19,396 nt of DNA from ANME-2 cluster archaeon. GTDB lineage: Archaea > Halobacteriota > Methanosarcinia > Methanosarcinales > Methanocomedenaceae. Of this stretch, positions 8,083 through 13,781 are shown piece after piece. The notes under the pieces were generated by a model. That model was given only the letters and a program-made list of their open reading frames with translations. It searched no databases and was not told where the DNA came from. The stretch lies in the NCBI GenBank assembly GCA_023544495.1, contig JAMJFV010000020.1, forward strand, positions 1-19,396, written 5' to 3'. The position numbers were made by a program, and so were the translations under genes. How positions within the stretch are numbered: position 1 is the first letter of the stretch; every line of letters starts with the position of its first letter.

Positions 8083-8997
8083 TTATTCGAATTCAATTGT
8101 TGCAGGCGGTTTTGGCGTAATATCATACAATACCCTCGCCACTCCCGCTATCTCACCTGTTATGCGGCCTTCTATCTTCCTGAGCGTATCCCATGGAAGT
8201 TCAATCGGTCCGGCAGTCATCCCATCCCTGGATTCAACGGCCCTCACTCCTATGATCCAGCCATGTATCCGCTGGTCGCCCTTAACTCCGGTTCCTTTTC
8301 CAAGCAATGCGGCAAAGGTTTGCCATGGTTTGAACTGTTCCAGCAATTCTTCCTCAACAATGGCGTTTGCCTCCCTGACCACATCCACTTTTTCTGCTGT
8401 GACCTCACCGATGATCCTGACCGAGAGCCCGGGACCGGGAAATGGCATTCGTTCGGAGATTTCATCAGACAATCCGATTGCATGTGCTACATCCCTTACC
8501 TCATCTTTATAAAGGTCGGATATAGGTTCAATGATCTCATCAAAGTCTATTACAGAGGGCAATCCACCCACATTGTGATGAGATTTAATACCTCCTTCCG
8601 ATTCTATCCTGTCAGGGTATATGGTGCCCTGGATAAGGTATCGTGCTTTGAACCCTCTGGCGCTCTCTTCAAACACCCTGATAAAAGTCTCACCTATGAC
8701 CTTACGTTTCTCTTCAGGATCTGTCAGCCCTTTCAAGGCACTCAGGAACCTATCGCCCGCATAAATGGTCTGCAGGTTCATGTCCCCGAAAACTTCCTGT
8801 ATACGTTTTGTCTCTCCTTTTCGCATCAGGCCAGTGTCAATGTAAATGGGTGTAAGTAGATCTCCAATAGCCCTGTTAGCAAGAACTGCACATACTGAAC
8901 TGTCCACTCCTCCGGAAAGTGCGATAATGGCAGGTCCCTTTATTGAATCTTTTATGCTTTGTATTGTTTTTTCTATAAAAGTTTGGACCTTTACCAT
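8083..8997 (-). CDS. guaAB: GMP synthase subunit B (ATP pyrophosphatase domain)
   Basis: A 304-residue protein matching the archaeal stand-alone synthetase subunit of GMP synthase, which adenylates XMP and replaces the adenylate with ammonia supplied by the separate glutaminase subunit GuaAA. The PP-loop is SGGVDSS (28-34). Other family motifs are QGTIYPDRIES (123-133), KSHHNVGGLP (138-147), RMPFPGPGLSVRI (183-195) and the C-terminal dimer segment ending DITPKPPATIEFE. Length and both ends agree with the family, so the gene is intact. ATG at 8997 follows GGGAG about 10 bases upstream. The glutaminase subunit is not in this window. Confidence 0.96.
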   Translation of the reverse strand: MVKVQTFIEKTIQSIKDSIKGPAIIALSGGVDSSVCAVLANRAIGDLLTPIYIDTGLMRKGETKRIQEVFGDMNLQTIYAGDRFLSALKGLTDPEEKRKVIGETFIRVFEESARGFKARYLIQGTIYPDRIESEGGIKSHHNVGGLPSVIDFDEIIEPISDLYKDEVRDVAHAIGLSDEISERMPFPGPGLSVRIIGEVTAEKVDVVREANAIVEEELLEQFKPWQTFAALLGKGTGVKGDQRIHGWIIGVRAVESRDGMTAGPIELPWDTLRKIEGRITGEIAGVARVLYDITPKPPATIEFE

Positions 8998-9038
8998 CGT
9001 TGTTATCTCCCTGCGGGTAATTTTTTAATACACAGTAT

Positions 9039-9053
9039 TATTTAATAATATAA
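9039..9053 (-). promoter_or_regulatory. Possible TATA box for guaAB
   Basis: On the minus strand this reads TTATATTATTAAATA, about 45-55 bases before the guaAB ATG. It would give a short leader containing the GGGAG ribosome site. The surrounding sequence is AT-rich, so the exact box is uncertain. Confidence 0.4.
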
Positions 9054-9106
9054 TTCTTTTTTGGCCGGATAACGATACGCTACAAATATGGTATATGTTT
9101 TCTAGT

Positions 9107-9228
9107 AGTATATAATAACTTTGCGAGCTCAAGTAACGGTAAATACATGTTCGCAGGTTCATTGTATAATAATGTTACATGTATGTGCTCAAGCAGGTGG
9201 GAACGCAAGCAGTTATTGTATATATACT
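9107..9228. other. Nested inverted-repeat element, possible structured RNA
   Basis: The outer arms are 9107-9125 (AGTATATAATAACTTTGCG) and 9204-9228, whose complement is the same sequence with two small insertions. The pairing is CGCAA/TTGCG, AGTTAT/ATAACT and TATATACT/AGTATATA. Inside is a perfect 8-base stem, ATACATGT (9143-9150) with ACATGTAT (9177-9184). GCTCAAG occurs twice exactly 60 bases apart (9127, 9187). There is no open reading frame. It lies between guaAB (minus) and the winged-helix gene (plus), so it could be a leader of either, an independent RNA, a two-sided operator, or a small palindromic repeat. It is not a tRNA, and I match it to no known riboswitch. Confidence 0.5.
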
Positions 9229-9326
9229 CAATCAATATCAAAATAACTAAATACTTTCCTTTTTTTCATAGTACATAACGTATAACTTGATATGATCAAT
9301 CAATCCGACCACAGGGGAGGATTTTC

Positions 9327-9366
9327 TTGTGTAAATGCAAATTATGAATGTGTGTTTATTACACAA
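9327..9366. promoter_or_regulatory. Inverted repeat TTGTGTAA/TTACACAA, possible operator
   Basis: A perfect 8-base inverted repeat (9327-9334 and 9359-9366) has centres 32 bases apart, about three helical turns. It ends 21 bases before the start of the winged-helix gene, around the expected transcription start. An autoregulatory site is a reasonable guess. Confidence 0.4.
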
Positions 9367-9387
9367 TACCAGATCCGAGGTTAGTAT

Positions 9388-9678
9388 ATGTTGACCGACA
9401 GAGTTGAAGCAGAACTGGAATTACTGGAACGGCATATCATTATTCTAAACGCTGTTATCCGGAAGGGTCCTATCGGGATCATGAAACTATCAGAAGAGAC
9501 CGGTATACCTAACCACAGGGTCCGTTATTCGCTCCGCGTACTGGAACAGGAACGGTTAATTGCACCTTCTACGCAGGGTGCAGTGGCTCCTGAGGAGGCC
9601 AGAAAATTCATGGGTGATTTTGATACCTGTATTGTACACCTGAGGAAAAAGATAGATGACATTAATTCATTGGCTTAA
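9388..9678 (+). CDS. Winged helix-turn-helix transcription regulator
   Basis: A 96-residue DNA-binding protein. After a leading helix (EAELELLERHIIILNAVI), residues 27-60 form a winged HTH: GPIGIMKLSEETGIPNHRVR is the positioning and recognition helix pair, and SLRVLEQERLIAPS runs into the wing (TQGAVAPEE). A short C-terminal helix (VHLRKKIDDINSLA) probably dimerises. It resembles a conserved group of small euryarchaeal regulators with an adjacent-helix start, but I cannot name its regulon. ATG at 9388 has GAGG about 6 bases upstream. It is transcribed alone, divergently from guaAB, and the inverted repeat just before it may be its own operator. Confidence 0.85.
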   Translation: MLTDRVEAELELLERHIIILNAVIRKGPIGIMKLSEETGIPNHRVRYSLRVLEQERLIAPSTQGAVAPEEARKFMGDFDTCIVHLRKKIDDINSLA

Positions 9679-10010
9679 TGGCTGTAAAGATGAATAAATT
9701 TTTCAGTTACTGGTAAATTTTGGAAAATATTAGTTTTTAAAATCCCGCCCTTCAGACATTTTGTCGATATAATGTAATATTTTGACTGAATTTAAATCGA
9801 CATATACCGAAGTTTGAGCAATAATTTCTCCATATTGCCGTATCATCGAACAATGTTTTATTGCAACTGCGTTTAATGCATGATTAATAATGATATTATT
9901 AAAAAATATTGTATTTGAAACGTAACGTATTTATAGTGGATTTTTTAGAGCAGAATTTAAGCACCAATTGTTCGTGCAATACCCTACAAAACAAAAGAAG
10001 TGATAATGCA
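9679..10010 (+). other. Non-coding gap with promoter for the next gene
   Basis: A 332-base AT-rich gap without a convincing gene. GTATTTATAG (9927-9936) is a good archaeal TATA box; a start about 25 bases downstream would leave a leader of about 50 bases before the ATG at 10011. A 7-base inverted repeat, TGTCGAT (9762-9768) and ATCGACA (9796-9802), lies further upstream with no assigned role. A TTG-initiated extension of the next gene to 9909 is open but lacks a ribosome site and would start before the TATA box. Confidence 0.5.
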
Positions 10011-10346
10011 ATGACAGTAAAACGACGATTCAAAAATGCATATCCCATGAAGGATTACTCCCACATGAAACGACTGGCAAGCAGGCTGGACGGGATTTTT
10101 CCTGAATATGAGTTCACTCCACGATCCAATGGTTATGAAATAGATATCAAAAGTAAAAAATTGAGGTACAAACGGGTGACGATGCAGCGGGTAAAAACGA
10201 AAAACAATTATGAGACCGGGTATCGGCTCAGTATACCTGAAAAAGGTCGGTCATTTGATTGTGGTCGGATGCCTGAATTAGAAAATATCGAGTTGTTAAA
10301 AAAAGCGCTGTTACTTGAAATTAAGGCCATTGATGGTAGCTGGTAA
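10011..10346 (+). CDS. Small basic protein, unknown function
   Basis: A 111-residue protein that I do not recognise. It starts MTVKRRFKNAYPMKDYSHMK and is rich in lysine, arginine and tyrosine. The pattern after residue 25 (FPEYEFTPRSNGYEIDIKSK, then RYKRVTMQRVKTKNNYETGY) suggests a small beta-rich fold, ending in a helix (LENIELLKKALLLEIKAI). It has no membrane helix and no cysteine pairs. I chose ATG 10011 because GTGAT lies 6 bases upstream and a TATA box sits at a fitting distance. It ends 46 bases before the DHPS-like gene on the same strand, so cotranscription is likely. A nucleic-acid-binding role is possible from its charge only. Confidence 0.65.
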   Translation: MTVKRRFKNAYPMKDYSHMKRLASRLDGIFPEYEFTPRSNGYEIDIKSKKLRYKRVTMQRVKTKNNYETGYRLSIPEKGRSFDCGRMPELENIELLKKALLLEIKAIDGSW

Positions 10347-10392
10347 CAAGATATAACAAACTTTTTTGCATGTGATGCCTAATGAGAACACC

Positions 10393-11871
10393 ATGCAAAT
10401 ACTTGTTGTAACAGGCAGGAAGGCGGCTGAAACGGTCAATGCTGTTGTGGGCGGCATTGCAGATGTTCTGGTGCTCGACATTGATGTTGCTGCTTTTACC
10501 ACACCATCGAGGCTGAAAAACTCCATGCCGCATGATAATTTTGACCTGATAATCATCCCCGGCCTGGTCTCTGCTGATTTTTCCCATCTTGAGAAGCAAT
10601 TAAACACTCCAATACGCTTAGGTCCGAAAAATGCTGTTGATCTGGGCCTGGTATTATCATCGATTGAGGATATCGAACTTTCTACCACTGTACCTGCTTG
10701 TGAAATGCTCAATATTAAACGAAAGGAAGCAGCTACATCAGGATTGCTTGAGATGGAGGCAGCTGCAACATATGCATTTCTGCTCAGGGACCTGAAGATC
10801 GGCGGATGTTCTATTATGAAGGTAATGGGAGAGGTGGTAGATGCAACGTCACTATCGGGGGATGAGCTTTTTGAACGGGTTGTGCTGTTCCAGTCAAGTG
10901 GTGCCGATATTATCGACCTGGGAGTTGGTATGGCAGCTGCTGTTGCAGAAGTGGAACATGTGATCACAACAGCCAGGATGGCGGCATCAGTGCCGTTGAG
11001 CATTGATACCCTGGACCCGCAATTAATAATGGCGGCATTGGATTTTGGTGTGGATATGGTGCTGAGCCTGAACTCCACTAATATTGAGGTGGCGGGACCC
11101 GCGATTGCCAGCAAAGGTCTGGCTGCAGTGGTGATCCCGGACAGCGGTCAGGGACTTGACAGCTTGGTGGTCAATATCGCCCTGGCACGGGAACTGGGTA
11201 TATCCCGCATCCTTGCCGACCCTGTACTGGACCCGCCCGGGCAGGGAATGGTTGGATCCATGGTCCGGTATACGCGATGCAGGGAACTGTTGCCAGATAT
11301 CCCCATGTTCTTTGGAGCAGGTAACATCACCGAACTGATGGATGCTGACACTGTTGGCGTGAATGCACTGTTAGCTGCAATCGGTCATGATGTGGGCGCA
11401 GATGTTCTGTTCACGCCGGAATATAGTGACAAGGCCAGGGGAAGCATATCTGAACTGAAGACCGCTGCACAGATGATGACATTAGCTGCACAGCGCAGCA
11501 GTCCTCCAAAGGACGTGGGCATAGACCTGCTGATGCTCAAGGAAAAGAGGTTCAGGCCATTTGACGTGATGCCTGGCGAGTTCATAGAGGCCGAGGACAG
11601 CTACCAGTGGACCCGGGACCCGGCAGGCAGTTTCAGTATCAATATCAGCAGGAGCTTGGTGAAGAACGGGGTTGTTGAGAAGGGGAGGATAATTGCTCGT
11701 CACACAAAATATACCATTGTGGGGGATAAGGCGAAAGAGATTATGGACACTGCTATTGAGTTGGGGCTGGTATCAAGGTTGGACCATGCTGCGTACCTGG
11801 GCAAGGAATTGATGAGAGCCGAGCTGGCCCTGAACCTTGGTCGCAGCTATGCGCAGGATGATGCATTTTAA
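10393..11871 (+). CDS. Dihydropteroate synthase-like protein
   Basis: A 492-residue protein of the archaeal dihydropteroate synthase-related family found in methanogens and relatives. Residues 1-110 form an N-terminal alpha/beta domain (start MQILVVTGRKAAE; DLIIIPGLVSADF at 51-63). A TIM barrel of DHPS type follows: IMKVMGEVVD (141-150) in place of the classical first strand, GADIIDLGVGMA (170-181), and PLSIDT (201-206), matching the DHPS S-I-D-T strand. A C-terminal domain of about 120 residues (from about FRPFDVMPGEFIEAEDSYQW) is family-specific. It may act in tetrahydromethanopterin synthesis, but the reaction is not established. The frame is open from a TTG at 10366; ATG 10393 fits the family N-terminus best and ATG 10375 is an alternative. 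Confidence 0.85.
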   Translation: MQILVVTGRKAAETVNAVVGGIADVLVLDIDVAAFTTPSRLKNSMPHDNFDLIIIPGLVSADFSHLEKQLNTPIRLGPKNAVDLGLVLSSIEDIELSTTVPACEMLNIKRKEAATSGLLEMEAAATYAFLLRDLKIGGCSIMKVMGEVVDATSLSGDELFERVVLFQSSGADIIDLGVGMAAAVAEVEHVITTARMAASVPLSIDTLDPQLIMAALDFGVDMVLSLNSTNIEVAGPAIASKGLAAVVIPDSGQGLDSLVVNIALARELGISRILADPVLDPPGQGMVGSMVRYTRCRELLPDIPMFFGAGNITELMDADTVGVNALLAAIGHDVGADVLFTPEYSDKARGSISELKTAAQMMTLAAQRSSPPKDVGIDLLMLKEKRFRPFDVMPGEFIEAEDSYQWTRDPAGSFSINISRSLVKNGVVEKGRIIARHTKYTIVGDKAKEIMDTAIELGLVSRLDHAAYLGKELMRAELALNLGRSYAQDDAF

Positions 11872-11985
11872 ATGTCCTATCGGTATTGTGACCGGTAATT
11901 CAGGTTTTACTCGTTTGCGGAATATCAAACAGATTAAAAGACACATTAACGTTAAATAGTTTTGATCTGATTATTATTATTTGTG

Positions 11986-12041
11986 GAGTATTTCAAATAT
12001 TGGATAATGGTGATTTATCCATGATCCTGTAGAAAATACTC
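11986..12041 (+). promoter_or_regulatory. Nested stem-loop in leader of small membrane protein gene
   Basis: An outer 8-base perfect stem, GAGTATTT (11986-11993) with AAATACTC (12034-12041), encloses a 6-base hairpin, GGATAA (12002-12007) with TTATCC (12015-12020) and a 7-base loop. It ends 22 bases before the next start codon, just before the GGTGAT ribosome site. It could be a leader RNA structure or an operator. The remaining gap (11872-11985) holds a weak TATA-like GTTAAATAG near 11951 and nothing else I can support. Confidence 0.45.
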
Positions 12042-12062
12042 AGCAATAGTTGGGTGATAAGA

Positions 12063-12245
12063 ATGGATATTATAACACAAATTTGGGGATTGCTAGCATT
12101 ACTGGCAGTGATCTGGGTAATTTATGATGTACTGACCCAGAACAAGGGACTGTCAACTGTAATGAAAGTAGTATGGATAATTGTTGCTTTGATTTTTGGA
12201 ATTATCGGGGCCGTTGTTTATTATTTATTTGGCAGGGCAAAATAA
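12063..12245 (+). CDS. Small two-helix membrane protein, PLDc_N type
   Basis: A 60-residue membrane protein with two helices: ITQIWGLLALLAVIWVIYDV (4-23) and VMKVVWIIVALIFGIIGAVV (33-52), ending YYLFGRAK. The second helix and its end match the PLDc_N domain (phospholipase D/nuclease N-terminal), a short hairpin found alone in many archaea and bacteria. Its role when alone is unknown. I chose ATG 12063 because a full GGTGAT ribosome site (12053-12058) sits 4 bases before it; the GTG at 12054 lies inside that site. It is monocistronic, with a structured leader and a strong terminator. Confidence 0.85.
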   Translation: MDIITQIWGLLALLAVIWVIYDVLTQNKGLSTVMKVVWIIVALIFGIIGAVVYYLFGRAK

Positions 12246-12283
12246 CCATGATACCTGCTGTTTTACATAATGATAAGAATTTA

Positions 12284-12312
12284 CCATAGATTTTCTATGG
12301 TTGCCTTTTTTT
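12284..12312 (+). terminator. Hairpin and T-run terminator
   Basis: CCATAGA (12284-12290) pairs perfectly with TCTATGG (12294-12300) around a TTT loop. TTTTTTT (12306-12312) follows after TTGCC. It lies 38 bases after the small membrane protein gene and before the convergent gene that ends at 12342. Confidence 0.75.
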
Positions 12313-12341
12313 AATTGTTTAGCAAACTGTTTTTACCGTCC

Positions 12342-12758
12342 TTATTCAAAGAGATATCTTTTTTCAGGTACTTCCCTGATAATAAAATCCTCACACGCTT
12401 CTTCAAGGATGAACAGGGTACGTGTCTTACGTCCTTCCTTTTTCCGGGTATAAAATATCTGCCCGCCTTTCTCAAGATACTGGGAATAAATAATGTCGAA
12501 CTCTTTGCGTTCTGATTCCTTGAGTTCGATATATCGTGTGCGGTCGTGTACCAGATCATACACTATCAATACATCCGCTTCCCTGACCCTTTTGAGTTCT
12601 TCCAGGGTACTGGAGTCTGTTGATCCATCGATGTAAATGCTTTTCTTTAACCCGGGCGACCAGCCTATGCTGCGATTTTCAAGGTTCAGGAATGTGATGG
12701 GCGTCCATTCTTCATGTTTTTGCTTTGAGGAATACCTTACTTTGCTCAATGTGTTCAT
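12342..12758 (-). CDS. Hypothetical protein, 138 residues
   Basis: I do not recognise this protein. It is soluble and highly charged. The N-terminal part includes TPITFLNLENRSIGWSPGLK, then an apparent alpha/beta stretch with a strand ADVLIVYDLVHDRTRYIELK, a charged helix (RKEFDIIYSQYLEKG) and two C-terminal strands (QIFYTRKKEG, RTLFILEEACEDFIIREVPE). It has no transmembrane segment and no cysteine cluster. The whole frame reads as normal coding sequence. The ATG at 12758 has no Shine-Dalgarno match. A possible TATA-like stretch, TTTTTAATAAAAG on the minus strand near 12833-12846, would give a leader of about 60 bases. It is convergent with the small membrane protein gene. Confidence 0.65.
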   Translation of the reverse strand: MNTLSKVRYSSKQKHEEWTPITFLNLENRSIGWSPGLKKSIYIDGSTDSSTLEELKRVREADVLIVYDLVHDRTRYIELKESERKEFDIIYSQYLEKGGQIFYTRKKEGRKTRTLFILEEACEDFIIREVPEKRYLFE

Positions 12759-12857
12759 GTATTGTTGCTATAGATACTAAACAGTTTTTGCTTGAACAAA
12801 GGATTCTGTAATGATGAAGAACTATTCGCTACTTTTATTAAAAAGAGGGCGTAGAGA

Positions 12858-12898
12858 GAGTATTATGAATCCCGGTCCTATAGGGATTAACAATACTC
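12858..12898. repeat. 41-base hairpin with GAGTATT/AATACTC arms
   Basis: The outer arms GAGTATT (12858-12864) and AATACTC (12892-12898) pair perfectly. After a 3/3-base internal loop, AATCCC (12868-12873) pairs with GGGATT (12883-12888) around a 9-base loop. The outer stem is nearly the same as that of the leader element at 11986-12041. On the minus strand it lies between the 52-residue ORF and the 138-residue gene. Confidence 0.5.
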
Positions 12899-12907
12899 GC
12901 TTTTCAA

Positions 12908-12952
12908 AAATTGAGCGAATGTGATTTCAAATCTTTAATTTCGGCTCAATTT
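12908..12952 (-). terminator. Terminator-like hairpin at end of 52-residue ORF
   Basis: GCTCAATTT (12944-12952) and AAATTGAGC (12908-12916) are perfect 9-base arms. Read on the minus strand, the downstream arm runs into TTTTT. The stop codon of the small ORF (12935-12937) lies in the 27-base loop, which is long for a terminator. Confidence 0.4.
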
Positions 12953-13093
12953 CTTAACGATCTTACCAGATATGTGGTATTTTTCAGAAATTACATGTTG
13001 TGCAAAATGTAAAGCGTTTTGAAAAGGCATTCCTTCTGCTATTGCTCTGTCTCTTGTCTCACATATTTCTGTAATTATATCGAATGTATCCAT
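12935..13093 (-). CDS. Possible 52-residue small protein
   Basis: An intact short frame starts at ATG 13093 and stops at 12937-12935. It begins MDTFDIITEICETRDRAIAE and continues GMPFQNALHFAQHVISEKYH before a basic end, KIVKKLSRN. The composition is that of a soluble amphipathic helical protein rather than random AT-rich DNA, with regularly spaced hydrophobic residues. No strong ribosome site is present; AGGA lies about 13 bases upstream and GATGAG closer. It is followed by a terminator-like hairpin. I do not recognise a family. Judgement rests on composition and context only. Confidence 0.45.
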   Translation of the reverse strand: MDTFDIITEICETRDRAIAEGMPFQNALHFAQHVISEKYHISGKIVKKLSRN

Positions 13094-13300
13094 TTACTCA
13101 TCTTTTCCTGGTCGTGTTTTTGTATCACACTTCCCAACCTAAAATACTACGTATTAGCATTTAAAAGTATTTGATAATGAACAATAGTGAAATAATGAAC
13201 CTTCATGGTGTTTATGGGTCTTTGCGTCGGGTCCTCAACAGTGATCGATATTACTTTGTTCAGAACATGTACCACCTGCAATTTTGGCTTGTAAAAAATT

Positions 13301-13328
13301 CATCATCATCATTACTATTATTATTATA
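13301..13328. repeat. Trinucleotide microsatellite-like run
   Basis: (CAT)4 at 13301-13312 is followed by TAC and then (TAT)4, all in the same 3-base register. It lies in non-coding DNA and is a likely slippage site. Confidence 0.7.
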
Positions 13329-13467
13329 AGTCTCTAAATATATTTCCACTGGAAATAAAGGGGTTCTGTAAAATATATTTAACAATTAGTATGATAAAAT
13401 TTACAGCTTCTTTTTATTATTGATCGATGTTCAGAGGAAACAAAAACAATGTCGGATATCCAGCTAC

Positions 13468-13487
13468 AGTATATTGCGTAATATACT
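13468..13487. promoter_or_regulatory. 20-base palindrome upstream of TM2-like gene
   Basis: AGTATATT-GCGT-AATATACT is a perfect inverted repeat with 8-base arms and a 4-base spacer, 61 bases before the chosen start codon. Its size and symmetry fit a dimeric repressor site. Because the arms are TATA-like it could also act as an upstream promoter element. Confidence 0.5.
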
Positions 13488-13548
13488 CTGGTCCAACGGT
13501 TAAGTATATGCACCCATGAATATTGGTGATACAATACGAGGAATTATC

Positions 13549-13749
13549 ATGGCAAGTCCATTATTGGCGGCACTGTTCTCACTGATCATACCAGGTCTGG
13601 GACAATTCTATGCAGGGCACCTGTTACGAGGTATTGGAATATTCACGTTAGCTGTATTTATAGGGATCATAACCGGATTATCAGGCAGCCCGCTCATTGC
13701 TATCGTGGCAGCGATCGACGCATATTTCATGGCATCGAAAACGAACTGA
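13549..13749 (+). CDS. Small TM2-like membrane protein
   Basis: A 66-residue membrane protein with MASPLLAALFSLIIPGLGQF at the start, then YAGHLLRGIGIFTLAVFIG and a second helix, ending YFMASKTN. The P-G-L-G-Q-F-Y-x-G motif followed by a helical hairpin is the signature of TM2-type small membrane proteins, whose function is mostly unknown. An upstream ATG at 13516 is in frame, but it lacks a ribosome site and lies almost on the TATA-like sequence. ATG 13549 has GAGG 7 bases upstream, so I prefer it. It is convergent with the aconitase gene, with 32 bases between them. Confidence 0.75.
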   Translation: MASPLLAALFSLIIPGLGQFYAGHLLRGIGIFTLAVFIGIITGLSGSPLIAIVAAIDAYFMASKTN

Positions 13750-13781
13750 TAGTACAGGAAACATGGTGCGGTCCACTGTTC

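Larger units (their letters stand above)
13094..13548. other. AT-rich gap with a trinucleotide repeat and a palindrome
   Basis: This 455-base stretch holds no gene I can support. It contains a trinucleotide run at 13301-13328, a 20-base palindrome at 13468-13487 and a TATA-like TTAAGTATATG (13500-13510) before the TM2-like gene. One open frame (13177-13329, 50 codons) ends in Ser4-Leu5 coded by the trinucleotide run; it lacks a ribosome site and looks accidental. Confidence 0.5.

Noticed and set aside
9107..9228. tRNA or CRISPR repeat within the nested repeat element
   Set aside because: No cloverleaf or T-arm consensus, and no regularly spaced repeat units beyond the single GCTCAAG pair.
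9909..10010. TTG-initiated N-terminal extension of the 111-residue protein
   Set aside because: It would begin before the likely TATA box and lacks a ribosome site; ATG 10011 has GTGAT at good spacing.
12811..12924. 37-codon plus-strand frame containing MNPGPIGINNTRFSKIE
   Set aside because: It overlaps the 41-base hairpin and part of the terminator-like repeat, has no ribosome site, and runs against the neighbouring genes.
13177..13329. 50-codon plus-strand frame ending in Ser4-Leu5
   Set aside because: No ribosome site, the end is made by a trinucleotide run, and nothing in it resembles a protein family.
13341..13400. Insertion-sequence-like end (GGGGTTCTGTAAA)
   Set aside because: No matching inverted end, target duplication or transposase remnant was found nearby.
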